A DNA stretch of 64,000 bases, taken from Polychytrium aggregatum. Taxonomy: Eukaryota > Chytridiomycota > Chytridiomycetes > Polychytriales. Below are positions 58,085-64,000 of this stretch, piece after piece. Location of the stretch: positions 496,001-560,000 of the forward strand of contig NW_026516225.1 in assembly GCF_025602895.1 (NCBI RefSeq). The letters run 5' to 3'. Position numbers and translations under genes: made by a program. The notes beneath the pieces were generated by a model. That model was not told where the DNA came from. It saw only the letters and a list, made by a program, of their open reading frames with translations, and made no database searches. Position 1 is the stretch's first letter; the number at the start of each line of letters is the position of its first letter.

Positions 58085-59640
58085 GGCTGACGCGATCGCA
58101 AGGATAGGTGTTTGGCGAGAGTGTCGCGAGGAGTCGATGCGGCTCAGAGGTTGGCGGCCGGAAATATGCAGCTCAGGAATGGGAACAAGCGAGAAAAGTG
58201 GGGACACGAGTTCCATACAGTCAGCCACTCGAAACGACGATGTGATTGGAGTTGGATTGGGCGGGATGGCCCGCCTGTTGATCGATGCACTGCCTCGATG
58301 CACCGAATCGGCGCGCGCGGTGAGCCCAAAAGTCACAGCGCGGCAAATGCATACGCCGTGTTGACGAAAAAAATGGGACGCATGTCTCATTCGGACAACA
58401 CGGCGTAGTCGGATCATATCTCTGTGTCAGGGAGATGCATGGAGTGAGTGGACACGACAGGAACAGCGAGCCGTTGCAGATGCAGTTACTGCGGGTCGGA
58501 GGAAGAAGACATACCTGGGACGAGGAAGACACAGGGCAAAGAGCAAAATCGCTGGTTTGGGTGCCAATCAAAGTCGTCTAATTCACACGGCCCACCCTCG
58601 TTATCCGTCCGCGAAGTTGTCCCGTTTCAAAACTAGTTCGCTACAAATTGCGGGCTCCCCGGATATTTGACCTTGGACTTGATATTTTGGTACCCAATAC
58701 CAATGCGCACTGGCCATGACCATTCTGTGATGCGGTGCAATGTCATCATTCATAACCTGAGAGGAGGTGCCTGTGTCCAAGAGTACTATTCACCGTTGGC
58801 ACTTCGACACCAGTGTGCAGGTCGATTGTGCAGACCGGAGAGCGACCGATGGTCTTCACTTGGAGGTGATCTGATTCATTTCTTATGGCTTAGCTTGACA
58901 CAAGCTCATCACATACATGTCCATGGAAGCGAGTGTGTCCCGGTTTTCTGCATGCCGTCTGCTCCGTCAGTAACCTGTCCTGGTCGATGGCACTGGTGCT
59001 GGATTACTTGGCAAACTGGTGTGTTGCTCTTCGTGCAGGTTTCTTGCACACCGCCGCCTGATCTGGACGGATTTCGCACCCAACCTGTGGCGCCGAGTAT
59101 GTCATTGACACTGATGCAGCGATGCAGCGAATGCAGCGGCATGTGGTGCACATCCCTTCGACCCGGCGATCCAATCAGCAACCCATCCCAACTCGCAAGC
59201 CAGCGGCACAGCGGCGCCAACATGTGGCAGCGCTCTGTCCCACAGGAGTTGCTCCTTTCGGCTGTCCCGGCGCGCCCGACGCGCATCACGTCGCCACAGA
59301 GCCGTCTGTGCCAGGCGCGCACCCGCAACACGAGGGCGCGCGCTGCCCGCCGCCGGCGCTGATTGGGCCAGCGGCTGCACACACCGCCCAGGCGCGTCGG
59401 CCGCTGCATGTGGCGGTCGCGCTGGTGCGGGTGGGCTTGCTTGCTCGGGCTGGTCCCAGAGCCGTTTCCCTCGATCACGGCCTGCGATCGACCTCGACCC
59501 ACGGCCGACATCCTGCTCCCTTGCGGCTCTGCTTTGATCACCGCTCTCTGCCTCGCCTCGCATCGCACCGTCCCAGCACCTGTCGTTCTTCGTCCCCATT
59601 ACCTGCCATCCCAGTAACGCCACCGCCCCCCACCAGCACC
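58085..59640. other. Divergent intergenic region with element copy 3
   Basis: Upstream region shared by the MFS gene and the coiled-coil gene. Besides the element at 58640-58953 I see only unsupported frames. A lone TTGTCCCGTTT at 58617-58627 resembles the inner end of the same element family. Confidence 0.5.
58640..58953 (+). mobile_element. Fanzor-derived short element, copy 3
   Basis: Aligns with copies 1 and 2 through GATATTTTGGTACCCAATAC and CTGGCCATGACCATTC, and again through the tail coding SIVQTGERPMVFTWR, then a common 3' segment ending in TGTCCCGGTTTTCTG. Between the two blocks it has about 80 bases not shared with the other copies, in place of the WNRDVNAARNM codons. Ends are decayed and the left inverted repeat is only weakly recognisable. 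Confidence 0.6.
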
Positions 59641-61803
59641 ATGAGCCAGCCCGATCTACAGTCCCGTGTCGACGAGCTGGAGCAAGAGCTGTACTCGGTC
59701 ATGTCTCGTCTGAAAGAGTCCGATGACAGCAACCAGCAGATGCTCGTGGACGTCCGAACCTGGAAAAATGTACGCCTTCCTTTAGGACTCTTCCTGCAGA
59801 CTGGGATTGTGGCTGCTGAACGATACCGGCGGGCCCCGCACGATAGAGGGAGTGCTCTGGTGCTTCCTTCTCTTCGGGATTGATTAACCATGTCCATTGG
59901 CGTGCGCGATCGTTCGTGGTGGCTGCAATCCGGACTAACGTTGCCTATCGCCACAGAAAGCGTTTTTGTATCAGCAAGAGCTGAAGGTCTCGAATCAGAC
60001 CCTCGCTCAGGCCGAGCTCCAGCTCGACAACAACAGCGCCGAAATCTCGAGCCTTCGCAAGTCCTACCGCCTGGCTGTCAAGGAAAAGAAGGATATGGAA
60101 GAGCGCCTCCGTACCGAGGTAACGAGTCGTCGAGCGTCATCTATACCCTTGGCCTGCGCGAGACAGCAGCAGGCTCCGTCGCCGAACCATCCCTGGTAGC
60201 TCGAGCATGCGCCTCCTTCGCTGGGGGGAGGGTGGTCACTCAGCCCAAGGCGCCATCACAGCCACGCCGCACGCAGCAGAATCCTTGGCAGCCTCGTTAA
60301 CTGGGTATTTTGAATCGTCTGTCGATGGCATAGATGGCGGCGCTTGAGACGACCAAGGCCGAGTTCACCGAGCAGCAAAACAACTTGCTCGCACAATTCA
60401 TGTCCGAAAAGAAGAAGGCCAAAGGTGCAGCACGGTTTAGTGGTTTCATCGGGGAAGCCGGAGCGGATCAATCTGGCCTCTATCAGCGACAGGCATTGCA
60501 TTTTCTATGCATTCAGCCACCAATGTTGCGACAATCTCCTCCTCCTCATCCACCCACATCCATTTGCTGATACTGGCGGTCGTCGGATTGATTTCAACAG
60601 AGGCACCCAATTGTGCACTCGTTTCATTGCATTCACTTCCTTACACCGTTTCATTACATCCACCTCATTTCACCGTTTCATTACATTCACTCCATTGCAC
60701 TGGCCCGATCGCCCTGAACTAACACGGCGCCATCTCTCAGACCTTGCCATTCAAAACAACCAGGTCGAGGAGCAGCTCAAGTCGGCCGTCGAAGAACACA
60801 GCGAAAACAACGTTCCGGAGCTCCAGAAGAACCTTCAGCTGTACAAGCAGCAGCTGGAGGCCCTGGCCGTCCATTTGCAGAACATCGAGTCGTCGCGAGA
60901 CCAGCTTATCTCCAAAGTTCAGGATCAGGACCGTCGCCTGTACTCGTATCGCTGCGAGGTCGACCAGCTTAACGAGGTCAATCGCGGCTTGATGGAGGAT
61001 GCCGAGTCCTACCAGATTCTGCTGCAAGAAAAGACTCTCAGCGGAGAGTTTGCCAACCTGGAGATCATGAATCGCCGCGAAGAAGGCGCTCTTGGGGCCA
61101 CCATGTCGGCCGAGATTGCCCAGGCCCGCGAGAACCACCCCGAGCTGGTGGCCAAGTACGAGGAAAAGATCTCCAGTGAGTCTCATCGGCCTGTGGCTAA
61201 CAGAGATTGCCGATCCATCGCTGCCGCCCAGCACAGGCGCCGCTGCTGGCTCGATCGAAACTAACGGCCATTCTCCCTCCCAACATTCCCGCGGCCACAG
61301 AGCTGGAGGACGAAGTCAAGGCCCTTACTCTCTATATCCAAAAGATCCTTGGCTCGATTATGCAGGACGAGCGTCTGGCTTCGGCGCTCACCTCGCAGCT
61401 GGAGCGCGAGCGTGGCCGTGTCAGCGTCGACGCTCACTTGGACGAAGACGAAGAGGGCTACGAAGAGCCAGCTTACATGAAGCACCGCCGCCAAAAGTCC
61501 TCGACCTCTGCGTCTCCTGCCCGCCTGCTTGTGCCCAAGTCCGACGGGTCCCGACGCTCGTCCTTCCCGTCCATCTCTCGATGGATGTCCAGCTCGCGAT
61601 CAGGCTCGCAATTGGCCCAGTCCCACACCAACCCCGAGGGCGATACCGACGAACCCACCACCGAGAAGGTCCCTCAAAAAACAGATGAGCCCCCGACGCC
61701 GTCAACCCCGACACTCAGCACTGGCCAGTGGCTCCGTCGACTCAGCTTCTTCCCTGCTCCGTCTCCGCCCGCGCCCACAGCGACGACCAATGAAGCGGCA
61801 TAA
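59641..61803 (+). CDS. Coiled-coil protein of unknown function
   Basis: Exons 59641-59769, 59957-60118, 60334-60424, 60741-61175 and 61301-61803 give 439 residues with phase closed. Residues 1 to about 310 are almost continuous heptad-rich coiled coil (LQSRVDELEQELYSVMSRL; LAQAELQLDNNSAEISSLRK; LEDEVKALTLYIQKILGSI). The remainder is acidic, then Ser/Arg-rich and Pro/Thr-rich (SRRSSFPSISRWMSSSRSGS), a typical phosphorylated tail, ending with GQWLRRLSFFPAPSPP. Such proteins are annotated in fungi as M-protein-like or Golgi/tethering coiled coils, but I cannot assign a role from sequence. Confidence 0.85.
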
Positions 61804-62480
61804 GACTACTTCCCGTTCCCGTTCCCGTTCCCTTCGACCGCAGATGCTGTCCTCATAATCTTTGGATCTCTCTCGTGCGTCCTGTGGGGCTCTCGACCAG
61901 GATTGGATCTCCCTGAAGCTCCCAGGCAACCCAGCGCCTCTCCCTGCCGTCAACTCTGGTTGGGTCCTTGGCAATCTGATTTTCCAGCCTCAACGCTACT
62001 TTCCTTTCTTCTGTCTTTGCTCGGTCCGTCAAGCAACAGCTCTAATCCAAATCCTTGATGGGGTGTCTGGATTCTGTCTGGCCTTTGTTGAATTTGAGAC
62101 GTTGGCGCAGTGCATGTCTGGTGCGGTGGATCCGATTGGGGCCTCCAGAGCTTTTGTTCTGCTCTGTTTTGTTCTGCTCGCGCTGCTGGGGAATCAGTCT
62201 CGTCGTCTACCAGTGTATCAAAACTATATAAACCTTGCACCTCTTTGCGTTCTAACCTGACGATGCGCTGTCCTGCGTCCCTGGCCATGCCAAGGGATCC
62301 GCCCCGCCCGTTCCGAATCCAGCCTGTTTTGAGCGAGAAATCCGCCGTCGGAATCATGTGTTTGCGCGGCTGGAACCATGCGTTTGCATGGTTGGCGGTG
62401 CTGCTCCCATCGCTTCCCGGCCTGGTTTGCCTTTGGACTTTGACATTTCATCGTCCCCATCCCAACCCAGCCGCCGGCTC
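61804..62480. other. Intergenic region
   Basis: Between the coiled-coil gene and the last, truncated gene. GTTCTGCTCTGTTTTGTTCTGCTC direct repeats lie near 62156-62180. No gene is supported. Confidence 0.45.
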
Positions 62481-64000
62481 ATGCAGCTCGCCTTGGCTCG
62501 GCGCTATGCCTCCAGGGCACCTGCTCGGCCCTTGCCAACCAGTGCTATGTTCCTGGTCCAACTCTGCGCTGGCCTCCATCCGACCGGCCCTGGCTCAAAC
62601 CTCGACAGGGCCGGCATCCGGAGCTATTCGGCCCGCTCTCCCATCGGCGAATACTCGTCAAACTCGCTCATATGGTTCGCCCAATTCCAAAAGAGCAACC
62701 TGCCGCTTCTCAGCAGCATCCTGTGCATGACCCCCACCGAGACCATCGAGGCTCTGGACCGCTTCGTGAAGGCATGCGAGCACGATCGCTCGATCCCAGA
62801 GCGTCTCAACCACTGGGAACGGAATGTGCTCGACGAGCTGACCAGCGCTGTCAAGGCCAGTCTCTCGGCAACGGACGACCTCCGCTGTCTTTGCAGGGCT
62901 GCCCTGGCCCTCGACTTTCTTGGCCAGATCACCCCGGATCTGCACCGGATCCTCATGTCGGCTCTGCACTCGTCCCTTGGCCAGATGCGGCAAATGCGTT
63001 CTCCGCTCAGCCTGGATGATGCAACAGCTCTGCTGAAGGTTTTGCGCATTCCTGGGGCCGATCCATCCCTGTGCTCCGACGTGGTTGATCTTGTCCGCAG
63101 CGCCGTGAGCCAAATCAACCTCGACGGTGCCGACACGGAAGCACTCGATATCATCATCAACTTTCACGCAGCCCACAACCTGGATGTCGCCGACTGGCCC
63201 GCCATCGGCCGCCATGTCTTGCAGCACCTCGATCAATTCAGCCGGCCGGCTCTCCTTTCGATTCTGCCGTGCATGTCTCGAGTCAACATTTGTGTCGAGC
63301 CTCTCTTTGGAGCCATGCTGTTTGAACACCACGGCAGTATGTCGCCGTCGCAGGCAGCAAGGACGATCGCAAGCTGGAAATCGTGGTGTCGTCTGGGCTC
63401 ACTTTTGCAGCCCGGCTTTGTCGGTACCTTCACAGCTCGGCTGTGGGTTACCGTGAAGGACTGTCTGCCGGCCTTCCCCACCAGCTGCCTGCTCGATGCC
63501 CTGGATGTCTTTGGGAGCCTCGAGCAGACCCACATCTGCGCCCAAGTCGAGGAGGCTGTATCCCTGAGATTGCCAACCCTTTCTCGCACAGAGCAAATCA
63601 TGCTCTTGTTTGCGTTTACGATTCGCGGGAAGGAGCACCCCGCGCTGACACAAGCCGTGCTCGCCATCGAGAACGTCCATGGAATCCCACCGCCGGCCCT
63701 GGCCCGCCTGGCTTATCTGCTTTTCAAACTGGAGGATCGATCAAGCCCTACCCCATCGATGCTATCGGCGCCCGGACAGCGTATACGAGGGGACCTCTTG
63801 TGTATTCTGGACCGCGAGTTGACATCGTTTTCTGTCCAGGAACTGGCCCTCTGCTTCCGGCTGTTCTCGGATATGGACTTGAGCATGTACGACGCCGATG
63901 CCTTGCGGGACCGGCTGGATCGCATCCGTGAGTATGCGGCGCTGATGCAAGTCGACGATCCTGAAGAGCTTGCTCAGCTGGTGGAGCTCTGCGGCAGTCA
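62481..64000 (+). CDS. Unrecognised protein, 5' part; possible mitochondrial helical-repeat protein
   Basis: An uninterrupted frame of over 500 codons starts at the ATG MQLALARRYASRAPARPL and runs off the window. The first ~40 residues are rich in Arg, Ala and Ser and lack acids, fitting a mitochondrial targeting peptide. The rest is predicted from composition to be mainly helical with Leu/Ala-rich pairs about 35 residues apart (LRCLCRAALALDFLGQITPD; RPALLSILPCMSRVN; VQELALCFRLFSDMDLSMYD), like an alpha-solenoid such as PPR or FASTK-type organellar RNA factors. I could not see a diagnostic motif. The start could also be the second Met (AMFLVQLCAG). Confidence 0.65.
   Translation, partial: MQLALARRYASRAPARPLPTSAMFLVQLCAGLHPTGPGSNLDRAGIRSYSARSPIGEYSSNSLIWFAQFQKSNLPLLSSILCMTPTETIEALDRFVKACEHDRSIPERLNHWERNVLDELTSAVKASLSATDDLRCLCRAALALDFLGQITPDLHRILMSALHSSLGQMRQMRSPLSLDDATALLKVLRIPGADPSLCSDVVDLVRSAVSQINLDGADTEALDIIINFHAAHNLDVADWPAIGRHVLQHLDQFSRPALLSILPCMSRVNICVEPLFGAMLFEHHGSMSPSQAARTIASWKSWCRLGSLLQPGFVGTFTARLWVTVKDCLPAFPTSCLLDALDVFGSLEQTHICAQVEEAVSLRLPTLSRTEQIMLLFAFTIRGKEHPALTQAVLAIENVHGIPPPALARLAYLLFKLEDRSSPTPSMLSAPGQRIRGDLLCILDRELTSFSVQELALCFRLFSDMDLSMYDADALRDRLDRIREYAALMQVDDPEELAQLVELCGS

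Noticed and set aside
1-64000. tRNA and rRNA genes
   Set aside because: I looked for B-box-like GGTTCGAATCC sequences with a matching A box and for rRNA-like blocks and saw none; a covariance search could still find one.

Overview
The window reads as nuclear DNA of a filamentous or zoosporic fungus. Genes are spliced (introns mostly about 60-300 bp, GT..AG, many with consistent reading phase), GC-rich and packed on both strands. The gene set is fungal: two complete Zn2Cys6 transcription factors plus a third copy without the finger, a chitin synthase, a GPI-type GH16 glucanase and a CBS/PB1 protein. A SPATA4-like CH-domain gene, a family tied to flagella, and remnants of a Fanzor-type element make a chytrid-like, flagellate early-diverging fungus the best guess. 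This is inference; no rRNA or marker gene is present.

Layout. 1-6909 (-): 3'-truncated gene for a giant Ser/Arg-rich protein with a repeated Leu-Pro-x-Ser-Arg motif. 8072-9576 (+): GH16 glucanase. 10090-11713 (-): coproporphyrinogen III oxidase. 13080-26719: three paralogous fungal transcription-factor genes (A and B on -, C on +) that share exon lengths and phases. A lacks the zinc cluster. 27300-29769 (+): Nab2/ZC3H14-like poly(A)-binding protein. 30940-33343 (+): chitin synthase. 33921-39270 (-): gamma-tubulin complex component. 40337-42423 (+): kinesin. 42802-45548 (+): M13 metallopeptidase. 46167-47700 (-): COP9 signalosome subunit 4. 48010-52029 (-): SPATA4-like CH protein. 52687-55092 (+): CBS/PB1 protein. 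56471-58084 (-): MFS transporter. 59641-61803 (+): coiled-coil protein. 62481-64000 (+): 5' part of an unrecognised, possibly mitochondrial protein.

The most unusual signal is a short dispersed element found three times (22252-22569, 26823-27065, 58640-58953). The first copy has a 31-bp terminal region that pairs imperfectly with that of the second copy, with a perfect 13-bp inner inverted repeat. It still encodes a WNRDVNAARNM tail, the C-terminal RuvC signature of TnpB/Fanzor RNA-guided nucleases. Two copies in the same orientation bracket transcription-factor gene C. The region retained is the end of such elements that normally specifies the guide RNA, so the copies may be guide-RNA-type derivatives of a Fanzor transposon.

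Apart from gene order there is no evident pathway linking the genes; most are housekeeping (haem synthesis, mRNA poly(A) binding, cell wall, microtubule nucleation and transport, protein deneddylation). Exon models were built by eye from ORFs, splice signals and phase. Where every phase closes to a multiple of three I state the protein length; elsewhere boundaries are approximate.
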